A stretch of 36,762 nucleotides of DNA from assembly GCA_904419835.1 (NCBI GenBank), contig CAJFTA010000017.1:1-36762 (forward strand), in the 5' to 3' direction. The notes below the pieces were generated by a model that made no database searches, was not told the origin of the DNA, and saw only the letters and a program-made list of their open reading frames with translations. This document shows, in pieces, positions 24,235 to 30,894 of the stretch. This stretch comes from an uncultured Pseudoflavonifractor sp. GTDB lineage: Bacteria; Bacillota; Clostridia; Oscillospirales; Oscillospiraceae. Every line of letters starts with the position of its first letter. The first letter of the stretch is position 1. Made by a program: the position numbers and the translations under genes.

Positions 24235-24304
24235 TCATTTCCGAGGCGCATGTCCCCGGAAATGACGGATTTCGATTTGATTCCTGCGGCTGCGGCCGCA
24301 GGAA
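24235..24304. repeat. Palindromic intergenic elements
   Basis: TCATTTCCG (24235-24243) pairs with CGGAAATGA (24257-24265). TTCCTGCGGC (24281-24290) pairs with GCCGCAGGAA (24295-24304). They lie in the 265-base gap between the convergent YibE/F and rnc genes, which contains no supported ORF. They look like members of dispersed palindromic repeats, but only one copy of each is in the window. Confidence 0.5.
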
Positions 24305-24346
24305 CTCTGCGAGGCTTCCTTTTCCGGGAAGTTTTCCGACAAATAC

Positions 24347-24379
24347 AGCGGGCGGGCCGGAATATCCGGTCCGCCCGCT
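24347..24379. terminator. Terminator hairpin downstream of rnc
   Basis: The 14-base arms 24347-24360 and 24366-24379 pair with one G-T wobble around AATAT, 13 bases after the rnc stop. The following T content is weak on both strands. Confidence 0.6.
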
Positions 24380-24391
24380 TGTTTCCTGTAT

Positions 24392-25063
24392 TCAGCCCTT
24401 CAGCCTGCTGATGGCCGCCCTGGCCGCCATCTGCTCGGCTTCCTTCTTGCTGCGGCCCTCTCCGGCCCCCACGGGGGTGCCGTTGAGCTCCACCTCCACC
24501 TGGAAGCGCTTGGCGTGGTCCGGGCCGGTGGCGCCCACCAGACGGTAGGCCAGCACCTGGCCGCTCTCCCGCTGGACCAGCTCCTGGAGGGCGGTCTTGT
24601 AGTCCCGGCTGCCGCTCTTCTCCTCTTCCCGGTCCAGAATGAAGCGCTGGATGATCTTCCGGGCGGAGCCGATGCCGCCGTCCAGGTAGACTGCCGCCAG
24701 CACGGCCTCCACCGCGTCCGCCACAATGGACGGCCGCTCCCGGCCGCCGCCGGCGGCCTCGCCCTTGCCCAGCTTCAGGTAGGACCCCAGATTCAGCTGT
24801 TGGGCCACCTCCACCAGGCTGCCCTCACACACCAGGGCCGCCCGGGTACGGGTCAGGTCTCCCTCCGGCAGATCCGGATGGACCCGGTAGAGGTAGTCGG
24901 CGGTGACCATCCCCAGCACCGAGTCCCCCAGGAACTCCAGCCGCTCGTTGCTCTGTGCACCGGTGTGGCGGTTCTCATTGGCGTAAGAGCTGTGGGTCAG
25001 CGCGTTCTCCAGCAGGGCCCGGTTCTGAAAGGTATAGCCCAGCTTCTCCTCCAGCTTCTCCAT
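24392..25063 (-). CDS. rnc: Ribonuclease III
   Basis: This 223-residue double-strand-specific endoribonuclease processes rRNA precursors and other structured RNAs. The catalytic domain (1-~150) carries the signature NERLEFLGDSVLGM with the metal-binding Glu and Asp, then VADAVEAVLAAVYLDGG with the second acidic set. The dsRNA-binding domain (~155-223) ends in GEGRSKKEAEQMAARAAISRL. The ATG at 25063 follows GGGAGG. It lies downstream of plsX and acpP as in most Firmicutes. However, the usual next gene, smc, is about 8 kb away, beyond two opposite-strand genes. Confidence 0.96.
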   Translation of the reverse strand: MEKLEEKLGYTFQNRALLENALTHSSYANENRHTGAQSNERLEFLGDSVLGMVTADYLYRVHPDLPEGDLTRTRAALVCEGSLVEVAQQLNLGSYLKLGKGEAAGGGRERPSIVADAVEAVLAAVYLDGGIGSARKIIQRFILDREEEKSGSRDYKTALQELVQRESGQVLAYRLVGATGPDHAKRFQVEVELNGTPVGAGEGRSKKEAEQMAARAAISRLKG

Positions 25064-25084
25064 TTGTTGTTTCCCTCCCAGTAA

Positions 25085-25116
25085 AAATCAAAGCCCCGCA
25101 CCCGGCGGGGCTTTGA
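25085..25116 (-). terminator. Terminator/attenuator between acpP and rnc
   Basis: Perfect 12-base arms TCAAAGCCCCGC (25088-25099) and GCGGGGCTTTGA (25105-25116) enclose ACCCG. On the minus strand TTTTT follows. rnc, 25 bases further, would then depend on read-through, which may set a lower level than acpP. Confidence 0.8.
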
Positions 25117-25128
25117 GCTCATTGCGTT

Positions 25129-25365
25129 TTATTCCTCAACCTTGCCCTGGAGATAGTGCACCAGATCACCCACCGTCTTAATGGCGGCCACGTCGTCCTC
25201 ACTCATCTCCTCGATGCCGAATTCCTCCTCCAGGCCCATGGAGAGCTCCACAATGTCCACGGAGTCGGCGCCCAGATCGTCCTCAAAGGAAGTATCCATG
25301 GTAATGCTCTCAGGCTCTACGCTGAACTGTTCAGCCAGCAGCTCGGTCAGCTTTTCGAAAATCAT
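25129..25365 (-). CDS. acpP: Acyl carrier protein
   Basis: This 78-residue acidic helical protein carries growing fatty acyl chains on a 4'-phosphopantetheine arm. The attachment serine is in GADSVDIVELSMGLEEEFGI, where Val replaces the usual Leu of DSL. The segments MIFEKLTELLAEQFSVEPESI and MSEDDVAAIKTVGDLVHYLQ match the family helices. It has its own strong promoter (25420-25448) and a terminator just after its stop. Directly upstream plsX uses acyl-ACP, so the two genes serve the same step of phospholipid initiation. The fabD and fabG genes usually found between plsX and acpP in other Firmicutes are absent here. Confidence 0.96.
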   Translation of the reverse strand: MIFEKLTELLAEQFSVEPESITMDTSFEDDLGADSVDIVELSMGLEEEFGIEEMSEDDVAAIKTVGDLVHYLQGKVEE

Positions 25366-25382
25366 AACTATCTACTCCCAGC

Positions 25383-25422
25383 TATTTTAGTTGCCGCGCA
25401 CGGCATCTCTTGCACTAAAATA
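25383..25422. repeat. Inverted repeat overlapping the acpP -10 element
   Basis: TATTTTAGT (25383-25391) and ACTAAAATA (25414-25422) are perfect inverted 9-mers with a 22-base spacer. The spacer holds a smaller hairpin TGCCG/CGGCA. One arm covers part of the -10 box and the other lies in the early transcribed leader, so it could be an operator or an RNA stem. Confidence 0.5.
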
Positions 25423-25448
25423 ATAGGCATATTCAGCCAGCGTGTCAA
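25420..25448 (-). promoter_or_regulatory. Promoter of acpP
   Basis: On the minus strand the -35 TTGACA (25443-25448) and the -10 TATTAT (25420-25425) are spaced by 17 bases, with a leader of about 48 bases to the ATG. Confidence 0.85.
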
Positions 25449-25536
25449 TACCATTTCTAAAATTTTATGCCCGGTACAACATTTCAATACATGCTTCCTG
25501 CTTTTTCCCATAAAATCCGGACATATGCCGCCGGGC

Positions 25537-26577
25537 TTACTCGGCGGCGGGCTTGTGCATGACGGGCAGGCGCATGTACTCCACGTTCTCGGTAATGTCG
25601 TCGATGATGCCGGAGGCGGCGAACTGCATGGCCTGGCGGATGGCGTTGCGGATGGCATAGGCGTCGGAGGATCCGTGGGCCTTGATGACCGGCTTGGAGA
25701 TGCCCACCAGAGCGGTGCCGCCCACCTCGCGGGAGTCCATCATCCGCTTGAAGTCCCTGATGCCGTCCTTCACCAGCAGGGCGGCCAGCTTGGTGGTGAT
25801 GCTCTTCATGAACATCTTCTTCATCTCGCCGGCCATGAAGCTGCCCGCGCCCTCCATGGTCTTGAGGAAGATGTTGCCCGAGTAGCCGTCGGTGACGATG
25901 ACGTCCACCGCGCCCAGAACGGCCTCCTTGCCCTCCACGTTGCCGGCAAACTGGATGCGCCCCTCGGCGTCCGCCTTCTTGAGGAGCTTCCAGGTCTCCC
26001 GCTGGAGGTCGGTGCCCTTGGACTCCTCGGCGCCGATGTTCAGCAGGCCCACCCGGGGCTCGGGGCGGCCCATGACCCGCTCGGCGTAGTAGGAGCCCAT
26101 GAAGGCGAACTGGAGCAGGTACTCGGGGGTGCACTCGGCGGTGGCGCCGCAGTCGATGAGCAGGGCGCCGCCCTTGGCCGTGGGCACCACAGGGCACATG
26201 GCCGCCCGGCGGATGCCCTTCACCCGCTTGACCAGCAGGGTAGCCGCGGAGAGCAGGGCGCCGGTGCTGCCGGCGGAGACAAAGGCGTCCCCCTTCCCCT
26301 CCTTGAGCAGGTTCAGGCCCACAGTGAGGGAGGAGTCCTTCTTCTCCTTGAAGGCGGTGGCGGGGTTGTCGCAGATCTCCACCACCTCGGAGGCATGGGC
26401 GATCTCAATGCCGGCGGGCAGTTCCTTGATGCCGTCCTCGGCCAGGACGGCCAGGATGTCCTCGCCCCGGCCCACCAGGATGACCTCGGCTCCCAGCTCC
26501 TTCACCGCCCGCAGGGCGCCTCTGACGTTGGAGGCAGGGGCGTTGTCGCCGCCCATGGCGTCTACGATGATTTTCAT
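25537..26577 (-). CDS. plsX: Phosphate acyltransferase PlsX
   Basis: This enzyme of about 346 residues converts acyl-ACP and phosphate to acyl-phosphate, the first step of phosphatidic acid synthesis with PlsY. Motifs are KIIVDAMGGDNAP at the N-terminus, SAGSTGALLSAATLLVKRVKGIRR, LIDCGATAECTPEYLLQFAFMG, VGLLNIGAEESKG, VTDGYSGNIFLKTMEG and the late GISKPVIKAHGSSDAYAIRNAI. The ATG at 26577 follows GGAGG and overlaps the TGA of the upstream XRE gene (ATGA). The ribosome site lies inside the last codons of that gene, so translation is probably coupled. acpP follows with its own promoter. Confidence 0.96.
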   Translation of the reverse strand: MKIIVDAMGGDNAPASNVRGALRAVKELGAEVILVGRGEDILAVLAEDGIKELPAGIEIAHASEVVEICDNPATAFKEKKDSSLTVGLNLLKEGKGDAFVSAGSTGALLSAATLLVKRVKGIRRAAMCPVVPTAKGGALLIDCGATAECTPEYLLQFAFMGSYYAERVMGRPEPRVGLLNIGAEESKGTDLQRETWKLLKKADAEGRIQFAGNVEGKEAVLGAVDVIVTDGYSGNIFLKTMEGAGSFMAGEMKKMFMKSITTKLAALLVKDGIRDFKRMMDSREVGGTALVGISKPVIKAHGSSDAYAIRNAIRQAMQFAASGIIDDITENVEYMRLPVMHKPAAE

Positions 26578-26843
26578 TTTGATTCCTCCCAAAGCTGTTT
26601 TCTTTCTCTGTCCTCACGCAGGGGCCGCCGCTCATCGGTCAGACCCAGCAGGTAGTCGGCAGATACATTGTAGTGCTCACAGAGCATGGCCAGCCTGGCA
26701 AATGTGGACGCCTTCCGCCCATTCTCCATCTCGCCAATCTGGTTCTGCTTCACACCAAGGAGCTCGGCCAAATCCCTCTGCGTTTCTTTTCTCTCGCTCC
26801 GCAGCTCCCGCAGGCGTGCGCCAAACAATTCATTTGAATACAT
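26574..26843 (-). CDS. XRE-family transcriptional regulator
   Basis: This 89-residue DNA-binding protein has a Cro/CI helix-turn-helix at about residues 8-65: LRELRSERKETQRDLAELLGV, then KQNQIGEMENGRK as the recognition helix region, and YNVSADYLLGLTDE closing the domain. The C-terminus is a short charged tail with no ligand or oligomerisation domain. GGGAG precedes the ATG by about 6 bases. The 15-bp inverted repeat 21 bases upstream is the obvious operator candidate, controlling this gene and the divergent one at 26917. Its stop overlaps the plsX start, an unusual partner for an XRE protein. FapR is the usual lipid regulator of this operon in Bacillus. Confidence 0.92.
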   Translation of the reverse strand: MYSNELFGARLRELRSERKETQRDLAELLGVKQNQIGEMENGRKASTFARLAMLCEHYNVSADYLLGLTDERRPLREDRERKQLWEESK

Positions 26844-26855
26844 CGGCTCTCCCTC

Positions 26856-26884
26856 TTGACCAACCCACTAATAGCGTGTATAAT
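26856..26884 (+). promoter_or_regulatory. Promoter of the small divergent gene
   Basis: TTGACC (26856-26861) and a perfect TATAAT (26879-26884) are spaced by 17 bases. One arm of the inverted repeat fills the spacer and the other begins six bases after the -10. A repressor bound there would block the promoter fully. Confidence 0.85.
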
Positions 26885-26904
26885 GAATGCACGCTATTAG
26901 TGGG
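26864..26904. promoter_or_regulatory. Perfect 15-bp inverted repeat, probable XRE operator
   Basis: CCCACTAATAGCGTG (26864-26878) is repeated exactly in inverse as CACGCTATTAGTGGG (26890-26904) with an 11-base centre containing the -10 box. Each arm also has CAC and GTG ends seven bases apart, so the site may hold two dimers with centres 26 bases apart. It lies between divergent genes, one an XRE regulator, which suggests autoregulation. Confidence 0.8.
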
Positions 26905-26916
26905 GGTGTTTCAATC

Positions 26917-27171
26917 ATGATCGACCGCATTGAAGAACTCTTTGAATCAGAGCTAGAGCGCGGAAGACTGGAGTTCAGCCGCGCTCCCGACGCAGACCCG
27001 CGGGAACGGGCCCTTGCCGCCTGCTACAACCGCATCCACGCCGCCCTGGGGCTGGAATTTCTCGACCGCCTCAACGACCTGGAGGCCGAGGCCGCTTACT
27101 ACGAGCGGCTTATCTGCTTCCGCCACGGCTTCCGTCTGGCCCTGCGGCTGGTGCTGGAGGCGGGTGTGTAA
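26917..27171 (+). CDS. Small helical protein, DUF6809-like
   Basis: This 84-residue protein is acidic at the start (MIDRIEELFESELERG) and probably all helical. It ends in a segment YERLICFRHGFRLALRLVLEAG that resembles small gut-Firmicutes proteins grouped as DUF6809, where a conserved FxxGFRLG-type helix closes the protein. That link is from memory. ATG 26917 has GGGGGTG about 8 bases upstream. An earlier ATG-like start at 26887 would place the start inside the operator. The gene is divergent from the XRE regulator and shares its operator. Its stop is 5 bases from the end of trmFO on the other strand, with no terminator between. Its function is unknown. Confidence 0.75.
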   Translation: MIDRIEELFESELERGRLEFSRAPDADPRERALAACYNRIHAALGLEFLDRLNDLEAEAAYYERLICFRHGFRLALRLVLEAGV

Positions 27172-27176
27172 TCCCC

Positions 27177-28481
27177 TTACTCCGCGTCCAGCTCCGCCAG
27201 CTTCTCCAGCGCCCGCCTGGACAGCTCGGCATTTTTATTCCGCTTGCCCTTCACCTTATAGCCCAGGGGCGGGATGATGCCGAAATTCACATTCATGGGC
27301 TGGAAGTCGGTGACCGTCTCGTTGCTGATATACAGCGCCAGGGCGCCGGTGGCGGTCTCCTGGGGGAAGTCCACGGGCGGAAGCCCACGCAGACGTCGGG
27401 ACAGCTCCACTGCCGCCAGGAAGCCGGAGGCGGTGGACTCCACATAGCCCTCCACGCCGGTAATCTGGCCGGCAAAGCAGATGCGAGGGGCCTTTTTCAC
27501 CCGGTAATACCGGTCCAGCAGGCGGGGCGAGTCCAGGTAGGTGTTGCGGTGCATGACCCCGTAGCGGACGAACTCGGCATTCCGCAAAGCGGGAATCATG
27601 GAGAACACCCGCCGCTGCTCGGGCCACTTCAGGTGGGTCTGGAAGCCCACCAGATTGTAGATGGTGCCATCGGCGTTGTCCTTGCGCAGCTGCACCACGG
27701 CAAAGGGCTCTTTGCCCGTCCTGGGGTCCTTCAGGCCCCGGGGCTTCAGGGGGCCGTAGCACAGGGTGTCGTGGCCCCGGCGGGCCATGACCTCCACAGG
27801 CATGCAGCCCTCGAACACGTTCTTATCCTCAAAGCCGTGGACCTCCGCCTCCTGGGCGGCGCACAGCTCGGTCCAGAAGGCCTCGTACTCCCCGGCGGTG
27901 AGGGGGCAGTTAATGTAGTCCGGGGTGCCCTTGTCGTATCGGGAGGCAAAGAAGGCGCTGTCCATGTCCACGCTCTCAAAGGTCACCAGAGGCGCGGCCG
28001 CGTCGAAGAAGTTCAGATAATGGCTCTCGGGGAAAAAGGCCTTGATATCCTCGGCCAGGGCGTCCGAAGTCAGGGGGCCGGAGGCCACAACGACCTGGCC
28101 CTCTGCCGGAAGGTGCTCCACCTCCCCCTCCACTACGGTGATCAGGGGGTGGCTGCGGATTTTCTCCGTAACGGCCTGGGCAAAGCCGTGGCGGTCCACC
28201 GCCAGGGCGCCGCCCGCCTCCACCCGGTGCTCGTCGGCGCAGGAGAGAATCAGGGAGCCCATGCGGCGCAGCTCCTCCTTCAGCAGGCCCACCGCGTTCT
28301 CCAACTGGTCGGACCGCAGGGAGTTGGAGCACACCAGCTCGCCAAACCAGGGCGTGTGGTGGGCGGGGGTCATCTTCTCCGGCTTCATCTCCCGCAGCTC
28401 CACGGGGATGCCCCGCTGTGCCAGCTGCCACGCGGCCTCAGACCCGGCCAGGCCCGCGCCGATTACAATCACTGGTTCCAT
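27177..28481 (-). CDS. trmFO: tRNA uracil-54 methyltransferase TrmFO (folate-dependent)
   Basis: This 434-residue flavoprotein makes ribothymidine at position 54 of tRNA using methylene-tetrahydrofolate. The FAD-binding GxGxxG motif is VIVIGAGLAGSEAAWQLA at the N-terminus. Further signatures are MTPAHHTPWFGELVCSNSLRS with the catalytic-region Cys, ALAVDRHGFA, GHDTLCYGPLKPRGL, YNLVGFQTHLKWPEQRRVFSMIPAL and CFAGQITGVEGYVESTASG. ATG 28481 follows AAGGAG by 5 bases. It is the last gene of the dprA-topA-trmFO order also known from Bacillus. Confidence 0.96.
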   Translation of the reverse strand: MEPVIVIGAGLAGSEAAWQLAQRGIPVELREMKPEKMTPAHHTPWFGELVCSNSLRSDQLENAVGLLKEELRRMGSLILSCADEHRVEAGGALAVDRHGFAQAVTEKIRSHPLITVVEGEVEHLPAEGQVVVASGPLTSDALAEDIKAFFPESHYLNFFDAAAPLVTFESVDMDSAFFASRYDKGTPDYINCPLTAGEYEAFWTELCAAQEAEVHGFEDKNVFEGCMPVEVMARRGHDTLCYGPLKPRGLKDPRTGKEPFAVVQLRKDNADGTIYNLVGFQTHLKWPEQRRVFSMIPALRNAEFVRYGVMHRNTYLDSPRLLDRYYRVKKAPRICFAGQITGVEGYVESTASGFLAAVELSRRLRGLPPVDFPQETATGALALYISNETVTDFQPMNVNFGIIPPLGYKVKGKRNKNAELSRRALEKLAELDAE

Positions 28482-28504
28482 CGTATCTCCTTTGTATCGC
28501 AAGA

Positions 28505-28536
28505 GGGCAGGGGCGGGCCTGTTCCCGTCCCTGCCC
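28505..28536 (-). terminator. Hairpin between topA and trmFO
   Basis: The 13-base arms 28505-28517 and 28524-28536 pair with one mismatch around CCTGTT. It lies just after the topA stop and before the trmFO ribosome site. There is no T tract, so it may act as a partial terminator or mRNA stabiliser. Confidence 0.5.
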
Positions 28537-28541
28537 CAGGG

Positions 28542-30842
28542 TTATTCCTCGGTTTTGGCTGCCTTTTTGGCCGTCGTCTTTTTGGCGGCGGGCTTCTTCG
28601 CCGCCGTCTTTTTCTCCGCAGGCTTCTTGGCCGCACTCTTTTTGGCTGCCGTCTTTTTAGCGGCCGGCTTTTCGGCCTTCTCCGCCCCTTCGGCGGGAGC
28701 GGCTTCACCCTCGGCGGGCTTCTTCTTGTAGCCCCGCTGGTCCTCGGGCAGGAAGTTGGGGCACTCGGGGTTGATGCAGAAGGGCCGCTTAAAGCCTCTG
28801 CCCGACTTCTTGAACATGGTGTGACCGCAGGAGGGGCAGTTGTCCTTCACCGGCACGTCCCAGGTCATAAAGTCACACTTCACGCCGTTGCGGCCGGCGT
28901 TGTTCTCGCAGCCGTAGTAGGCGAAGCCCCGCTTGGAGGTCTTTTTCAGAATCCGTCCGCCGCACTTGGGGCAGCGGCCGGGCATCTCAATCACAATGGG
29001 CTGGGTGTGGTCGCACTCGGGCCAGCCGGGGCAGGCCAGGAACCGGCCGAACCGGCCCGACTTGATGACCAGATTCCGGCCGCACTTGGGGCAGATCTCC
29101 TCGGAGACCTCGTCGGGCACTTTGATGCGCTCGCCGTCCAGGTCCTTCTCCGCCTGCTGGAGCTCCTTCTCAAAGCCGCCGTAGAAGCCGCTGATGAGCT
29201 CCCGCCAGTTGACCTTGCCGGTCTCCACCTCGTCCAGCTGCTCCTCCATGTGGGCGGTGAAGGCGGTGTCCACAATATCGGGGAACTTGTCCTTCATCAG
29301 CCCGGTGACCACCTCGCCCAGGGGGGTGGTGCGCAGGTACTTGCCCTCCTTCACCACATACTCCCGATCCAGGATGGTGGACACGGTGGGGGCATAGGTG
29401 GAGGGGCGGCCGATGCCCTTTTCCTCCAGGGCCTTGATGAGGGTGGCCTCGGTGTACCGGGCGGGGGGCTGGGTGAAGTGCTGGTCCCGGTTGAGCTTCC
29501 GCAGGTCCAGGGGCTCCCCTTCCTTCAGGTCGGGCAGCGGGGACTGGAACTCGTCCTCCTCCTCGTCCTTGCCCTCCACGTACACCGCCATGTAGCCGGA
29601 GAACTTGATGGCGGAGTGGTTGGCCCGGAAGGTATAACCGGCGGACTCCACATCGATGGTCACGCTGTCGTACACGGCGGCGGCCATCTGGCAGGCCAGG
29701 AACCGGCTCCAGATCAGCTTGTAGAGCCGGTACTGCTCGCTGGTCAGGTCCTTTTTTACGTCTTCGGGGGTCAGGTTTACGTCAGAGGGGCGGATGGCCT
29801 CGTGGGCGTCCTGAGCGCCCGATTTGGCCTTGTAGACCCGGGCCTTGCCGGGATAGTACTCCTGTCCATAGCGGCCCAGAATGAAGCTCTTGGCGGCCGC
29901 GGTGGCCTCGTCGGACAGGCGGAGAGAGTCGGTTCTCATATAGGTAATGAGACCAACAGTGCCCTCCCCCGCGATATCCACGCCCTCATAGAGCTGCTGG
30001 GCGATGGACATGGTCCGCCGGGGTGTCATGTTCAGCTTGCGGGAGGCCTCCTGCTGGAGGGTGGAGGTAGTGAAGGGCGGCGCGGGGTTGCGCTGCTTGT
30101 CCTGCCGCTTCACGCCGCGGACGGAGAAGGGGGCGTGCTCCACGGCGGCCACCACCGCGTTGACCTCCTCCTCGCTGCGGAGCTCCATCTTCTTCTCCCG
30201 GCCGTAGAAGGCCGCCTTGAACTTGCCCGCCGCAGGGGCGATGCGCTCCAGCTCGGCCTCCAGGGTCCAGTACTCCTCGGGCTTGAAATCCCGGATCTCC
30301 TGCTCCCGCTCCGCCACCAGGCGGGTGGCCACCGACTGGACACGGCCCGCGCTCAGGCCCCGGCGGATCTTTTTCCACAGCAGGGGGGAGATCTGATAGC
30401 CCACAATGCGGTCCAGCACGCGGCGGGCCTGCTGGGCGTCCACCAGGTCCATGTCGATGGCCCGGGGATTGGCAATGGACTCGTTGACCACCTTCTTGGT
30501 AATCTCATTGAAGGTAACCCGGTGGGTCCGCTCGTCGGGCAGCTCCAGCAGCTCCTTCAGATGCCAGGAGATGGCCTCGCCCTCCCGGTCCGGGTCGGTG
30601 GCCAGGAAGATCTGATCGCTCTTCTTGGCCGCCTTTTTCAGGTCGTCGATAACCTCTTCCTTGCCCTTGATGGGCTGGTAGTCCAGGGTGAAGCCGTGCT
30701 CCACATCCACGCCCAGCTTGCTCTTGGGCAGGTCCCGCACATGGCCCATGGACGCTTTGACCTGATACCCGGGACCCAGGTATTTGGTAATGGTCTTGGC
30801 CTTGGCCGGAGATTCCACGATAACCAGATTTGTCTTTGCCAC
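28542..30842 (-). CDS. topA: DNA topoisomerase I with histone-H1-like tail
   Basis: This 766-residue type IA topoisomerase relaxes negative supercoils. The Toprim domain starts with NLVIVESPAKAKTITKYLG, then FLATDPDREGEAISWHL. The active-site tyrosine is in GLITYMRTDSLRLSDEA (about residue 300). Three C4-type zinc ribbons follow at about 590-710 (CPKCGRNLVIKSG, CPKCGGRILKKTS, CPSCGHTMFKKSG). The last ~55 residues are almost only Lys, Ala, Pro and Glu in KKTAAKK/KKPAAKK units, like a histone H1 C-terminus. The start is GTG with GGAGG six bases upstream. It is 52 bases downstream of dprA. Confidence 0.96.
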   Translation of the reverse strand: MAKTNLVIVESPAKAKTITKYLGPGYQVKASMGHVRDLPKSKLGVDVEHGFTLDYQPIKGKEEVIDDLKKAAKKSDQIFLATDPDREGEAISWHLKELLELPDERTHRVTFNEITKKVVNESIANPRAIDMDLVDAQQARRVLDRIVGYQISPLLWKKIRRGLSAGRVQSVATRLVAEREQEIRDFKPEEYWTLEAELERIAPAAGKFKAAFYGREKKMELRSEEEVNAVVAAVEHAPFSVRGVKRQDKQRNPAPPFTTSTLQQEASRKLNMTPRRTMSIAQQLYEGVDIAGEGTVGLITYMRTDSLRLSDEATAAAKSFILGRYGQEYYPGKARVYKAKSGAQDAHEAIRPSDVNLTPEDVKKDLTSEQYRLYKLIWSRFLACQMAAAVYDSVTIDVESAGYTFRANHSAIKFSGYMAVYVEGKDEEEDEFQSPLPDLKEGEPLDLRKLNRDQHFTQPPARYTEATLIKALEEKGIGRPSTYAPTVSTILDREYVVKEGKYLRTTPLGEVVTGLMKDKFPDIVDTAFTAHMEEQLDEVETGKVNWRELISGFYGGFEKELQQAEKDLDGERIKVPDEVSEEICPKCGRNLVIKSGRFGRFLACPGWPECDHTQPIVIEMPGRCPKCGGRILKKTSKRGFAYYGCENNAGRNGVKCDFMTWDVPVKDNCPSCGHTMFKKSGRGFKRPFCINPECPNFLPEDQRGYKKKPAEGEAAPAEGAEKAEKPAAKKTAAKKSAAKKPAEKKTAAKKPAAKKTTAKKAAKTEE
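28552..28680. repeat. Tandem Lys/Ala coding repeats in the topA tail
   Basis: Repeated CTTTTTGGC/CTTCTTGGC-type units (plus-strand view) encode KKxAAKK blocks. The length is likely to vary between strains. Confidence 0.6.
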
Positions 30843-30894
30843 GATATACCTCCAAAAGGAGAACAGGCCTTTCCTCAGGCCCGGTTTCTCTCGC

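Noticed and set aside
26887..26916. Upstream start for the small divergent gene (94-residue version)
   Set aside because: It would begin about three bases after the -10 box and inside the operator, with no room for a ribosome site.
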